Source: Acidobacteriaceae bacterium
GTDB taxonomy: Bacteria; Acidobacteriota; Terriglobia; Terriglobales; Acidobacteriaceae
Assembly (NCBI GenBank): GCA_025355505.1
Contig: JANXZM010000047.1
Location: forward strand, 1-41,711
Length of the DNA stretch: 41,711 bases
Reading direction: 5' to 3'
Each line of letters starts with the position of its first letter. Position 1 is the stretch's first letter. This document shows, one piece after another, positions 33,867 to 41,595 of this stretch. A program made the position numbers and the translations under genes. The notes below the pieces were generated by a model, which saw only the letters and a list, made by a program, of their open reading frames with translations, searched no databases and was not told where the DNA came from.

Positions 33867-34353
33867 CGCAGGGTCTCCCGATTGCGGAGAAAGCGGTGGA
33901 TCATCCGCGGACCAAGCGAGCGGATGAGGGCTCCTCCAGGATGAGTAAGAGCAAGCCCGGTGCCAAACTTCGTTGGAGTGAAATGGAGGCTAACGGGCGT
34001 TGACGGAGGGCAGGGGCAATTGTTTGCACAATTGTGGAGCGCGCATGGAATCGGGGGCAAAGCAGGAATCCAGCTACCGGGTTGTTGACGACACAGAAAG
34101 GCGCGCAGCAGGACGCTCGATGCCAAGACGCATTCACTTTTCACGGCGGCGGCGAACGTGGGGCCGCAGCCGGAGAGGAAAGTGGAGCCGGGTTCGTTCG
34201 TGGTTTTGGTGCTGGAGCGAGAGCGGGCTAGTTTAAGGCGGGGAGATTGGACTCGACGGGAACGAGCGTCACAAGCATTGAAACTGCCGGGGACACGGCC
34301 AATGGAACATCCCTTTAGTAACCTCCTTGTTCATGACCGTTTAACAGTTCTGC
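33867..34353. other. 487-nt non-coding stretch
   Basis: No gene is supported; overlapping frames on both strands lack family motifs. It holds an inverted repeat CAATTGT-TTGC-ACAATTG at 34017-34034 and a GC-rich purine-biased segment (34100-34250), and it ends in the palindrome described next. Confidence 0.5.
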
Positions 34354-34372
34354 GTCTACAATAGTTGTAGAC
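34354..34372. promoter_or_regulatory. BlaI/MecI-type operator-like palindrome
   Basis: GTCTACAATAGTTGTAGAC is a perfect 8-bp inverted repeat with a 3-nt centre. The TACA...TGTA core is the pattern bound by BlaI/MecI/CopY-family repressors. It lies directly before the DUF2934 gene, but no BlaI gene is in the window. Confidence 0.5.
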
Positions 34373-34396
34373 AAATTGAATGGTGGGGTGACAAAA

Positions 34397-34615
34397 GTGG
34401 ACAGCGTGACGAGGAGCCGCGAACGGCGGAAGCTGATGATGGAATTGCTGGAGAGAAAAGTGCGTCTGCGGGCGCGCCAGCTTTACGATGAACGCGGGCA
34501 GGTGGAAGGACTAGAGCTGGACGACTGGGTGAGAGCCGAGTCGGAAGTTTTGAAATCGAGTATTCTCGCGCCGCTGTGGAATAAGCGCCAGGAGCGGGAA
34601 CTGGTGGAAGTATAG
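34397..34615 (+). CDS. DUF2934 family small protein
   Basis: About 72 residues. The pattern 'VRLRARQLYDERGQVEGLELDDWVRAESEVL' is the DUF2934 signature (IRxRAYELYxxRGxxxGxxxDDWxxAExEL). The GTG at 34397 has GGGGTG about 6 nt upstream; TTG at 34376 and ATG at 34436 are alternatives. DUF2934 proteins are common in Acidobacteria and other soil bacteria and have no assigned role. A TACA...TGTA palindrome directly upstream suggests repression. Confidence 0.8.
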   Translation: MDSVTRSRERRKLMMELLERKVRLRARQLYDERGQVEGLELDDWVRAESEVLKSSILAPLWNKRQERELVEV

Positions 34616-34824
34616 AGTAACCGCGCTCCGAGCCGTTCGCGATTCCTGGACGGCGAAGCCAAACAAACTTGACGCTGGTTGGGAATCCGCAGCAACAATA
34701 ACGCGGACGACAGGCCGGGCTACGCCAGCTCGGCGCTGGCAATTTGGTTTTTCGAAATGAATCTGCTAGCTTTCAACCTCAGCGCGTGGCGGAAATTTTT
34801 CGGAAATCTTTGTGGAGGATGGAC

Positions 34825-36261
34825 GTGGGATCTCAAAAACGGTGGCTGGGTCTGTTTTTTTCTCTGGTGGTTACGGCTGCAATGCAGGCGCAACAATTAT
34901 CGCCGGCAGGCGAAGTTACGCGGCGGTTGGCGGTCGATATTTTCAAACAGCTGATCGAAATCAATACGACGGACTCTGTGGGCAGCGTGACGGCGGCCGC
35001 GGAAGCGATGGCGCAGCGCTTTCGCGATGCCGGATTTCCGGAGAGCGATATTCAGGTGCTGGGTCCGAATGACCGGAAGAAGAACGTAGTGGTGCGGCTG
35101 CATGGATCGGGCAAGCACAAGCCGGTGCTACTGATCGGGCATCTGGACGTGGTGGAAGCGCGGCGCGAGGACTGGACGACGGATCCGTTTCAGTTCATCG
35201 AGAAGGACGGGTATTACTACGGGCGCGGCGCCAGCGATATGAAGGATGGCGATGCGATCATGTCGGCCACGCTGATCCGTATGAAGAAAGAAGGATACGT
35301 ACCGAGCCGGGACATTATTCTCGCGATGACGGCGGATGAGGAAGGCGGCACCTCGAACGGAGTTGACTGGCTGATCAAGAATCATCGCGAACTGATTGAT
35401 GCCGAGTTCGTGCTGAACCACGATGGCGGCGGCGTGCTCGCGGATCACGGCAAGCCGGCGATGATGGAAGTGAACGCCACCGAAAAGCTCTACGGCGATT
35501 TTGTGCTAACGGCGACCAATCCCGGCGGACACAGCTCGCTGCCCCGGCCGGAGAACGCGATCTACGAACTGGGGGATGCGCTGACGAAAATCGCGCACTA
35601 CCAGTTTCCGTTCGAGCTGAACAACATCACGCGCGCGTATTACGAGCGGCAGGTCCCGATGGCGATGGGGCAACGCGCGGCCGACCTGAAAGCGATGCTG
35701 AAGAATCCTCCGGAGAAGGAGGCGGTGGCGCGGCTGTCGAAGGATCCGCTGGACAACTCGACCATGCACACAACGTGCGTGGCGACGCGGTTGAGCGGAG
35801 GCCATGCCAACAACGCGCTGCCGCAAATGGCGCAGGCGAACGTCAACTGCCGCATCGAGCCCGGGCACACGCTGGAGGAAATCCGGGTGACGCTGGAGAA
35901 AGTGGTCAACGACCCGAAGATTAAGGTGCAGTTTCGCGAGAACAGTAATGTGCTGATGGATCACGGATCGGACCGCCACAGTTATGTGCCGCCAGCGCCA
36001 CGGAAGGAAGTGTTCGAACCGCTGGAGAAGGTCGTGGCAAGGATGTGGCCGGGGATTCCGGTGCTTCCGAACATGAGCACGGGGGCGTCGGATGGCGTGT
36101 ATACGAATGCCGCTGGAATGCCGACCTACGCGGTGTCAGGCGAGCAGTATGACCGCGACGATATCCGGGCGCATGGAAAAGATGAGCGGACGGGGGTCGG
36201 GGCGTTTGCCCGGGGCGTGGATTTTTATTACGTGTTCTTGAAGGAAGTTACGGCAGAATAG
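34825..36261 (+). CDS. Secreted M20-family metallopeptidase
   Basis: About 478 residues. The GTG at 34825 is preferred because GGAGG ends 6 nt before it, whereas the ATG at 34819 abuts that site; both give the same signal peptide (WLGLFFSLVVTAAMQAQ). Zinc-site motifs of M20 hydrolases are 'PVLLIGHLDVVEARREDW' (His, Asp), 'GRGASDMKDGD' (bridging Asp), 'AMTADEEGGTSNGVDWL' (Glu pair) and 'VLNHDGGG'. A dimerisation domain lies between about 210 and 330, and 'IRAHGKDERTGV' supplies the late His. It likely removes a residue from peptides or acylated amino acids in the periplasm. Confidence 0.92.
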   Translation: MGSQKRWLGLFFSLVVTAAMQAQQLSPAGEVTRRLAVDIFKQLIEINTTDSVGSVTAAAEAMAQRFRDAGFPESDIQVLGPNDRKKNVVVRLHGSGKHKPVLLIGHLDVVEARREDWTTDPFQFIEKDGYYYGRGASDMKDGDAIMSATLIRMKKEGYVPSRDIILAMTADEEGGTSNGVDWLIKNHRELIDAEFVLNHDGGGVLADHGKPAMMEVNATEKLYGDFVLTATNPGGHSSLPRPENAIYELGDALTKIAHYQFPFELNNITRAYYERQVPMAMGQRAADLKAMLKNPPEKEAVARLSKDPLDNSTMHTTCVATRLSGGHANNALPQMAQANVNCRIEPGHTLEEIRVTLEKVVNDPKIKVQFRENSNVLMDHGSDRHSYVPPAPRKEVFEPLEKVVARMWPGIPVLPNMSTGASDGVYTNAAGMPTYAVSGEQYDRDDIRAHGKDERTGVGAFARGVDFYYVFLKEVTAE

Positions 36262-36381
36262 GAGGGCAGCACTCAGCGCATTCATCTCTAGATGGCGATT
36301 CCAGCCGGCACCTCAGCCGCGCAATCGTTTCTATTCGCGCTCGGTCGGCAACAAAAACAGGGCGCGTCTTCACTTCCGGAC

Positions 36382-37131
36382 TTATTTCAAGCCCAGCTCG
36401 CCATTGTACTGTTGGGTAATCCCGTAGCACTCGCAGGCGGAGTCTTCAAGTTTCTTGCGGTTCACGATCTTCACTGCGCCACGGGTGTACTCGATGAGCT
36501 GCTCTCTCTGCAAAATACCAGCTGCCAAACTCACGCTAGGTCTATCTGTCCCTAGCATCGTTGCTAGAAAATCATGGGTGATGGGCAGCGACTCTGAATC
36601 CACTCGGTCCTGAGTCATTAGCAACCACCGCGCTAGGCGCTGCTTAATATCGTGCAGCCGATTACAGGCGGCTGTTTGTGCAACCTGCATTCCCTGAACT
36701 ACTGCATAGCGGCTCAACATCAATTGCAGGTGTGGAGTAGATTCCAAAGTGTTTTGCAAAGCTCCGACTTCTACCCGAAACCCATCCCCCGTGATTTGTA
36801 CCACCGATTGAAGCGGACTCCTGCTCAGGCCAACTGCCGCCGGTGTTCCTGTAAAGCCCTCATTGCCAACTATGCCGGCTTCGACGCTCTTTCCATCTTT
36901 CATTGCGACTATAAGAGAAATCAAACCTCGGTTCGGGAAATACGCAAATTCCAGCTTTCCACCCCCCTCGTGAAGAACTAGATGGCTTGGCAAGCTGACG
37001 TATTCGAGATGAGGACGAAGTGAGCTGTAGTCGCTATCGGAGATCGATAAAAGTAGTATGTTGCTGACGGGCTTCCCTGCGGTATTCGTGCGCTCGCCAG
37101 ACTGCACGAATTGGAGGCCTTTACTTTCCAC
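36382..37131 (-). CDS. Crp/Fnr-family transcriptional regulator
   Basis: A 249-residue regulator. The N-terminal half is a cyclic-nucleotide-binding-like beta roll ('HLVLHEGGGKLEFAYFPNRG', 'VEAGIVGNEGFTGTPAAVG') without the conserved Arg-Ala phosphate-binding pair, so cAMP binding is doubtful. The C-terminal winged helix reads 'ITHDFLATMLGTDRPSVSLA', then 'LQREQLIEYTRGAVKIVNRKKLEDSACECYG', as in the acidobacterial 'Crp/Fnr family' group. Its targets are unknown. A palindrome AAACAGG-N3-CCTGTTT lies 50 nt upstream of its start (37181-37197) and could be its own operator. Confidence 0.88.
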   Translation of the reverse strand: MESKGLQFVQSGERTNTAGKPVSNILLLSISDSDYSSLRPHLEYVSLPSHLVLHEGGGKLEFAYFPNRGLISLIVAMKDGKSVEAGIVGNEGFTGTPAAVGLSRSPLQSVVQITGDGFRVEVGALQNTLESTPHLQLMLSRYAVVQGMQVAQTAACNRLHDIKQRLARWLLMTQDRVDSESLPITHDFLATMLGTDRPSVSLAAGILQREQLIEYTRGAVKIVNRKKLEDSACECYGITQQYNGELGLK

Positions 37132-37180
37132 AAACGATCCTTGAGAACTAGGATCACACCCGAAAACTTCCCGTATCCAG

Positions 37181-37197
37181 GAAACAGGAACCCTGTT
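37181..37197. promoter_or_regulatory. Palindrome AAACAGG-N3-CCTGTTT upstream of the Crp/Fnr gene
   Basis: Perfect 7-bp arms about 50 nt before the regulator's start codon on its upstream side. On the minus strand a TATAAT box lies just upstream of it (37225-37230). The position fits an autoregulatory site; the rest of 37132-37441 shows no gene. Confidence 0.4.
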
Positions 37198-37528
37198 TTG
37201 GGGTACTCAAAAAAAATTATACAGTGTTCTGTCAGACATAACGCTTCCGTGGGCTTATCCTACGTTGACTTTACCGCTTGCTGCGCACAAGCATCGCAAC
37301 GCACGAAACGTGAACCAACACGTAAGCGATTCCGCTACTTCAAACGATATCCCAAAATCAGGCGTGCGCACGAACAAAAATCTTCGATGTATGTAGGATG
37401 CCCGACAGACCATCCAAATTGGCAGATGTAAATTTCGCCCTATGGGAAACCACGTTTCGTCCCTCGACGGCAAGCGGGTACCAGGCATGGGGTCGGACGC
37501 CGAATGGGGCGCAGCGACACAGGCGGCC

Positions 37529-37723
37529 ATGAGCCGGGAGCTGGTATGGATTGAGCAAGAGCGTTTTCGGGGTTTTGGTTGCTCTGAATGTGGGTGGCGG
37601 TTCAAACCTTCTCGTACGGCCACCGGCGCATCTTTCGATGAAATGATGCGCAACTTCGAGGTGCAGCGCGACAAAGAGTTTACATCCCATGTTTGCGTCG
37701 ATCACTCCAAAGGGGTTAGGTAG
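37529..37723 (+). CDS. Small CxxC/HxC hypothetical protein
   Basis: About 64 residues from the ATG at 37529; the frame is open from 37442. The core 'RGFGCSECGWRFKPS' and the ending 'FEVQRDKEFTSHVCVDH' give a C-x2-C ... H-x-C arrangement that could bind zinc. Short proteins with a 'CxxCxWxF' start and a 'F..HxC' end are frequent in Acidobacteria, but I know of no assigned function. It is a plausible small metal-binding protein; the start is uncertain. Confidence 0.6.
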   Translation: MSRELVWIEQERFRGFGCSECGWRFKPSRTATGASFDEMMRNFEVQRDKEFTSHVCVDHSKGVR

Positions 37724-37852
37724 TATCCGTCCAAGCGCCTATTGCGCCGGGAGCCTCTCGGGATTGCGCCTGTATCACGCGCTACTCTGAAACTGACCCA
37801 CTACCAAATCTTGGCGTTGTGGAGCCGGCGGGGCCTCGCTCCTACGTGGATA

Positions 37853-37881
37853 TTGACATTCGCCAACCATTCGCCTATGCT
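37853..37881 (+). promoter_or_regulatory. lexA promoter with ATTC-N7-ATTC direct repeat
   Basis: TTGACA (37853-37858), a 17-nt spacer and TATGCT (37876-37881) form a near-consensus sigma-70 promoter. Its expected start point coincides with the lexA ATG at 37888. In the spacer ATTCGCC occurs twice (37858-37864, 37869-37875) with an 11-bp period, in the layout of GTTC-N7-GTTC LexA boxes of Alphaproteobacteria. It is a likely autorepression site. Confidence 0.65.
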
Positions 37882-37887
37882 CCCCGC

Positions 37888-38508
37888 ATGGCGATCACTC
37901 GGCGTCAACGCGAGTTGTATGACTTCATCTCGCGCTTTGTGGCGGAGAAGCAATACTCTCCTTCGTTTGAAGAGATCAAGGAAGGCATGGGGCTGAGTTC
38001 TTTGGCCACGGTGCACAAGCACGTAACTAATCTGGAGAAAAAAGGGCTGCTGACGCGGGACTACAACCGGAGCCGCTCGATTGATCTGCTGCCGCCGAAG
38101 GGAAAGTTGAAGCAGTCGATGGCGGTGAACACGGCGATGGTACTGCCGCTGGTGGGAAGGATTGCGGCGGGGCGTCCGATTGAGGCGGTGGAGCACAACG
38201 AGACCATCTCGCTGGCGGATTTTGTGCGCTCGAAGGAAGTGTTCGTGCTCGAAGTGCGCGGCGAATCCATGCAGGACGAAGCGATTCTCGATGGCGACTA
38301 CGTGCTGGTTGAGAAGACAAAAACGGCGCACAATGGGGATATTGTGGTGGCGCTGCTCGAGTCGACGGACGCTACGCTGAAGCGGTTCTTTCGTGAGGGA
38401 GAGAACATTCGGCTGCAGCCTTCGAACGCGGCGATGCCGCCGATCATTGTGCCGGCGTCGTCGGTGCAAATTCAGGGACGGGTTATAGGGGTTCTGCGGA
38501 AGTATTGA
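37888..38508 (+). CDS. lexA: LexA SOS repressor
   Basis: A 206-residue SOS repressor and self-cleaving protease. Winged-helix N-terminus: 'MAITRRQRELYDFISRFVAE', 'SFEEIKEGMGLSSLATVHKHVTNLEKKGLL'. The cleavage site is Ala94-Gly95 in 'VGRIAAGRPIE'. The catalytic Ser127 lies in 'EVRGESMQDEAI' and Lys165 in 'DATLKRFFRE'. The frame is open upstream, but the ATG at 37888 starts the usual LexA N-terminus and lies where the promoter predicts transcription to begin, so the message may be leaderless. It is convergent with trxA across a GGACGGGC hairpin. Confidence 0.95.
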   Translation: MAITRRQRELYDFISRFVAEKQYSPSFEEIKEGMGLSSLATVHKHVTNLEKKGLLTRDYNRSRSIDLLPPKGKLKQSMAVNTAMVLPLVGRIAAGRPIEAVEHNETISLADFVRSKEVFVLEVRGESMQDEAILDGDYVLVEKTKTAHNGDIVVALLESTDATLKRFFREGENIRLQPSNAAMPPIIVPASSVQIQGRVIGVLRKY

Positions 38509-38519
38509 AGGCGCAGAAA

Positions 38520-38541
38520 GGACGGGCTAGGACGCCCGTCC
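38520..38541. terminator. GGACGGGC-N6-GCCCGTCC hairpin between lexA and trxA
   Basis: A perfect 8-bp stem followed by CTCCAC, a relative of the tandem-repeat unit at 9435. It lies between two convergent genes and is a probable shared terminator, though T runs are short. Confidence 0.65.
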
Positions 38542-38559
38542 CTCCACTAAATTATTGGC

Positions 38560-38892
38560 TTAGCCTAAGTGGCGATCCAGGGCTTTCTGAATATCGTCCT
38601 TGGAGCGGTAGCCGACGAGTTGTTCGACGACCTGTCCGTTCTTGAAGACGAGCAGGGTGGGAATGCCGGTGACTTTGTAGCGCATGGGAGTGGCGGCATT
38701 GCGGTCGACGTCCATTTTGCCAAACGTGACTTTACCCTGATATTCGCCGGCTAGTTCTTCGACGATGGGAGCGATCGCGCGGCAGGGGCCACACCAGGCG
38801 GCCCAGAAATCGATGAGTACGGGCTTATCGGACTTCAATACATCGGAATCGAAATTAGCGTCGGTGACTTCGACGGTGGCGGTGCTTGCCAT
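38560..38892 (-). CDS. trxA: Thioredoxin
   Basis: A 110-residue cytosolic thioredoxin. Redox motif 'FWAAWCGPCRAI' (Cys34, Cys37), preceded by 'VLIDFWAA'; later 'VDRNAATPMRYKVTGIPTLLVFKNGQVVEQLVGYRSKDDIQKAL' has the cis-Pro loop and the C-terminal helix. It reduces protein disulfides using thioredoxin reductase; that enzyme is not in the window. Length is standard. Confidence 0.97.
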   Translation of the reverse strand: MASTATVEVTDANFDSDVLKSDKPVLIDFWAAWCGPCRAIAPIVEELAGEYQGKVTFGKMDVDRNAATPMRYKVTGIPTLLVFKNGQVVEQLVGYRSKDDIQKALDRHLG

Positions 38893-39098
38893 TCATCCTC
38901 CAGATTTCTCGGTTAACTGCCAGTTCCGCCTTAAGGTAGACCGTTTGGTCGCTATGGGGCGGGACATCTATCCTAGCACTGTTGATTGGATGCTCCGCAA
39001 GGGCGGAAGTCGCAGGAGATGTTGGGAGTTGGGGGTTGGGGGCGGAGCGCCGTAGAATAGTGGTTTTGGAACGACGGTTTTGGAATTTTGGTTTACGA

Positions 39099-39854
39099 AT
39101 GACGACTGGCGATCTCGATAATCTCCGGGTGGTGCTCGTGGCAGCGCGGAATCCGCTGAACATTGGAGCGGCCGCACGGGCCATGAGTAATTTTGGAGTC
39201 CAGCGATTGCGGGTGGTGAATCCCTATGAGGTAGCGTTTCGGGAGGCGCGGTCGGCGGTGGGCGCGGCGGGGTTATTGGCGAAGGCGGAACAGTACGAGA
39301 CGGTGGCTGAGGCAGTTGCGGAGTGCAGGCTGGTGGTGGGGACGACCGTGGCCGGGGCCCGGCGTGACTTACAGCATCGGTTGCAGCGGCTGGATGAGGG
39401 CGGGCGGGCAATCAAGCGGCGACTGAAGACGGGACCTGTGGCATTGTTGTTCGGCTCGGAAAGATTCGGGCTATCGAATGATGAACTGAGCCACTGCCAA
39501 TGGGTGATGCGGATTCCGACGCGAGAAGAGCACGGTTCGATGAATCTGGGGCAGGCGGTGGCGGTCTGCCTGTACGAGTTGGTGCGCGGACAGAAAACAG
39601 CGACGGCCAAGGCTGCGCCCGTGAAAAAAGAAAAAACTTCCGCCACGTCAGGAGATGTGGAGCGGCTGACGCAGGCGCTGTTCAAGGTTCTGGGCGGCAG
39701 CGGATACGTGAAGCCGCGAGCAGCAGCGGCGACAGAGGAGAATTTGCGGCGGATGATCCGGCGCATGGAGTTGAACGCAAACGATACGGATATGTGGTTG
39801 GGAATGCTGCGGCAGATTGATTGGAAACTGGGCGCAAATGAAAAGGACAAATAG
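39099..39854 (+). CDS. TrmJ-like tRNA/rRNA methyltransferase (SPOUT)
   Basis: A 251-residue SPOUT methylase of the TrmH/TrmJ group, which 2'-O-methylates RNA. The ATG at 39099 begins the usual 'LDNLRVVLVAARNPLNIGAAARAMSNFGVQRLRVV'. Other motifs are 'LVVGTTVAGARR', 'PVALLFGSERFGLSNDELSHCQWVMRIP' and 'EHGSMNLGQAVAVCLYEL', which form the knotted SAM site. A C-terminal helical extension (about residues 170-251) matches TrmJ-like members. The frame is open upstream to 38982, but that part is not family-like. The exact RNA target, such as position 32 of tRNA, is not certain. Confidence 0.9.
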   Translation: MTTGDLDNLRVVLVAARNPLNIGAAARAMSNFGVQRLRVVNPYEVAFREARSAVGAAGLLAKAEQYETVAEAVAECRLVVGTTVAGARRDLQHRLQRLDEGGRAIKRRLKTGPVALLFGSERFGLSNDELSHCQWVMRIPTREEHGSMNLGQAVAVCLYELVRGQKTATAKAAPVKKEKTSATSGDVERLTQALFKVLGGSGYVKPRAAAATEENLRRMIRRMELNANDTDMWLGMLRQIDWKLGANEKDK

Positions 39855-39898
39855 GAAGCGGTGCGCCTGGCGCGATGCCGTTGTATTGAACAACCCGA

Positions 39899-40312
39899 TC
39901 AGGCCGTCCTTTGCGATCCAGTCACCAAGTTCACGATCACTGTGCCCAGCGCCAACAAGCTGACCAGAGAAATCACTCCCAGCGATATGACGCAGTAGAT
40001 GCACCATACGCCGAGCACCGTGGACTCGATGTGGGCGAGATAGAGCGCAAAGCCCAGACCCCCAAGCGCGGCCACCAACATCACCCGGTAAGCTTTCCTG
40101 AAGGCGAGCACGCCGAGCAGCAGATATCCGGCGATGCCAATCACGGCCACGGGAACTCCGAAGAGCATGGCGTACGGACTGTGGTTCACGATGCCGCAAT
40201 CCCAGCGCTCGTTGATGCTGCACGGCGAAGCGTCGGTGCGGAAATGCTCACGCAAGGCGAGCGAAGAAGCGGCGACACCGACGACGGCAAGCACAATCAG
40301 CACCCATCTCAT
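39899..40312 (-). CDS. Vitamin K epoxide reductase (VKOR) family protein
   Basis: A 137-residue four-helix membrane protein. The start ATG at 40312 has GAGGGAG 6 nt upstream; the ATG at 40342 is less good. Cys31 and Cys39 lie in 'SPCSINERWDCGIVNHSPYAM' split by the loop, and the active-site pair Cys104-Cys107 lies in 'VLGVWCIYCVISLG'. Ser/Pro-rich 'FGVPVAVIGIAGYLLLG' is the usual second helix. Bacterial VKOR re-oxidises a DsbA-like partner using quinone, so it should help form disulfides in the periplasm. It has no fused thioredoxin domain. It lies tail-to-tail with the RNA methyltransferase gene. Confidence 0.93.
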   Translation of the reverse strand: MRWVLIVLAVVGVAASSLALREHFRTDASPCSINERWDCGIVNHSPYAMLFGVPVAVIGIAGYLLLGVLAFRKAYRVMLVAALGGLGFALYLAHIESTVLGVWCIYCVISLGVISLVSLLALGTVIVNLVTGSQRTA

Positions 40313-40391
40313 GCAGGACTCCCTCACCAATTTAAATTGCATTTCCTGAAAGAGATATTATCCACGATTCTCGCCAATCAATCTTGCCCTA

Positions 40392-41348
40392 TCAATCGTG
40401 ATAACGCCGCTCGCCGGCCGGTATCGGGACGCTAAGGCGATTCTGCGGCGGAGGCAGCGGGCATGTCGCATAGGCGGTGAATGCACAGGGCGGGTTCACC
40501 AGCCGATTGAAATCGAGCCAGACTTTGCCGGGCTGGGTTACGCCATGGTCGGGAAGTTCGGTATACAAAAAGCGTCCCGCGCCGTAGGTCATAGTTTTGC
40601 TGGTGGCGTCACGAAGAATAAAGAAAAACTCGGTTGATTCCGGACCTTCGAGCACTGGCTCCAGCCGAACAACTTGTCCATCGAGCGTGAATTGGGCGGC
40701 GCCGGGTGCGGGGAGATGGGTAGTGGTCCCGAGAACGGTCGGGATGTCGAGCACTTTAGGAGGGTTATATGGAATCCAGTGCGCGTGAACGCGGTAGTTG
40801 GCATTCGGCGGGTACCAACGCAATCCGTGGAAACCAAAGCGGGTTGGGGCTTGCAGATCCTTGATGCGCAAGGCGAACTGATCGTCGCGATGGATCACGA
40901 TGATGGTGAGCGTGCCGATCGCGAGCTTCGATGGTTTGTCGGCATCGTCGGCAAACAGGACCTGCTCTTTCGCGGGTTGACCATCGACCAGCAGGTCCTT
41001 CGGAAAACCGCCGGCTGGAGGCAGCAAGCGCAGCGCACCTTTCTCCAGGCGCACGACCGCGATGTGCGCTGGCGCTTTGCCTGTGATGGGAACGCGGCAG
41101 TCTTCAGCGGAACCGAAACTGTTGTCCCCTTCTTTCAGCCATCCGAGGGCGATCAAAGACAGCCAGCCTTCCGGAGCCTGGAGGCTGGTCGCCCGCAGCG
41201 CGCGCTATGCCAGCAGATCGCGCTGCCATGAAGTCTGATCGTCTGCACCCTTATCGTTAGAACTTGCATTGGCCGAACCGGCTACCAGCGACTGGGACAG
41301 CATCGCCACCAGAGCGAAAGCTGCGGCCGCCTGGAATTTTCTTTTCAT
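40392..41348 (-). pseudogene. DUF1684 gene interrupted by an in-frame amber codon
   Basis: Read through one TAG at 41205-41207, this frame gives a complete DUF1684 protein of about 318 residues. It has a signal peptide (MKRKFQAAAAFALVAMLSQS), 'SWQRDLLA', the stop, then 'RALRATSLQAPEGWLSLIAL' and 'WLKEGDNSFGSAED', with the later family blocks 'RFGFHGLRWYPPNANYRV', 'EFFFILRDATSKTMTYGAGRFLYT' and 'VWLDFNRLVNPPCAFT'. The stop sits where family members usually have Trp (TGG to TAG by one change). Without readthrough, only a signal-peptide stub and an N-truncated protein could be made. The cause may be recent inactivation, strain variation or a sequencing error. Confidence 0.8.
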
Positions 41349-41400
41349 TGCACAAGTTCCCCGCTTTTCAGGTTCAAGACTGCCCGCCATCATTGCTTGT

Positions 41401-41428
41401 GTGGCGCGGACAGGAGTGTCCGCTCCAC
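41401..41428. repeat. GCGGACA-GGAG-TGTCCGC palindrome with GTGG/CCAC flanks
   Basis: 7-bp perfect arms (41406-41412, 41417-41423) inside GTGG...CCAC, a diverged relative of the tandem-repeat unit and the uvrD-internal element. Confidence 0.65.
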
Positions 41429-41521
41429 GCGATTGTAAAAAACATTTCTATCTACCCAATAGAGTTTACCAATCATGCCGACTGCAACTTGAGTGACCGT
41501 CGCGAACCTGCCCGTCCCTAA

Positions 41522-41588
41522 CAGCCTGTGGTGAAACTCCAGCGCCCAAAACCAGCGCCTAAAGGCGCCTTCATAACACGGCACTTAC
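41522..41588. repeat. Right-end copy of the second end-repeat block
   Basis: Reverse complement of 307-373 with one visible mismatch. It carries the GCGCCTAAAGGCGC palindrome and is 7 nt from the first block. Confidence 0.75.
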
Positions 41589-41595
41589 CTGAAGG

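Noticed and set aside
33867-34353. Protein genes in the gap before DUF2934
   Set aside because: Several 60-90-codon frames overlap on both strands with no conserved motif, no signal peptide and no convincing ribosome site.
40392-41393. Amber codon reassignment
   Set aside because: Other genes in the window stop at TAG and none needs readthrough, so a point mutation or an error is simpler.
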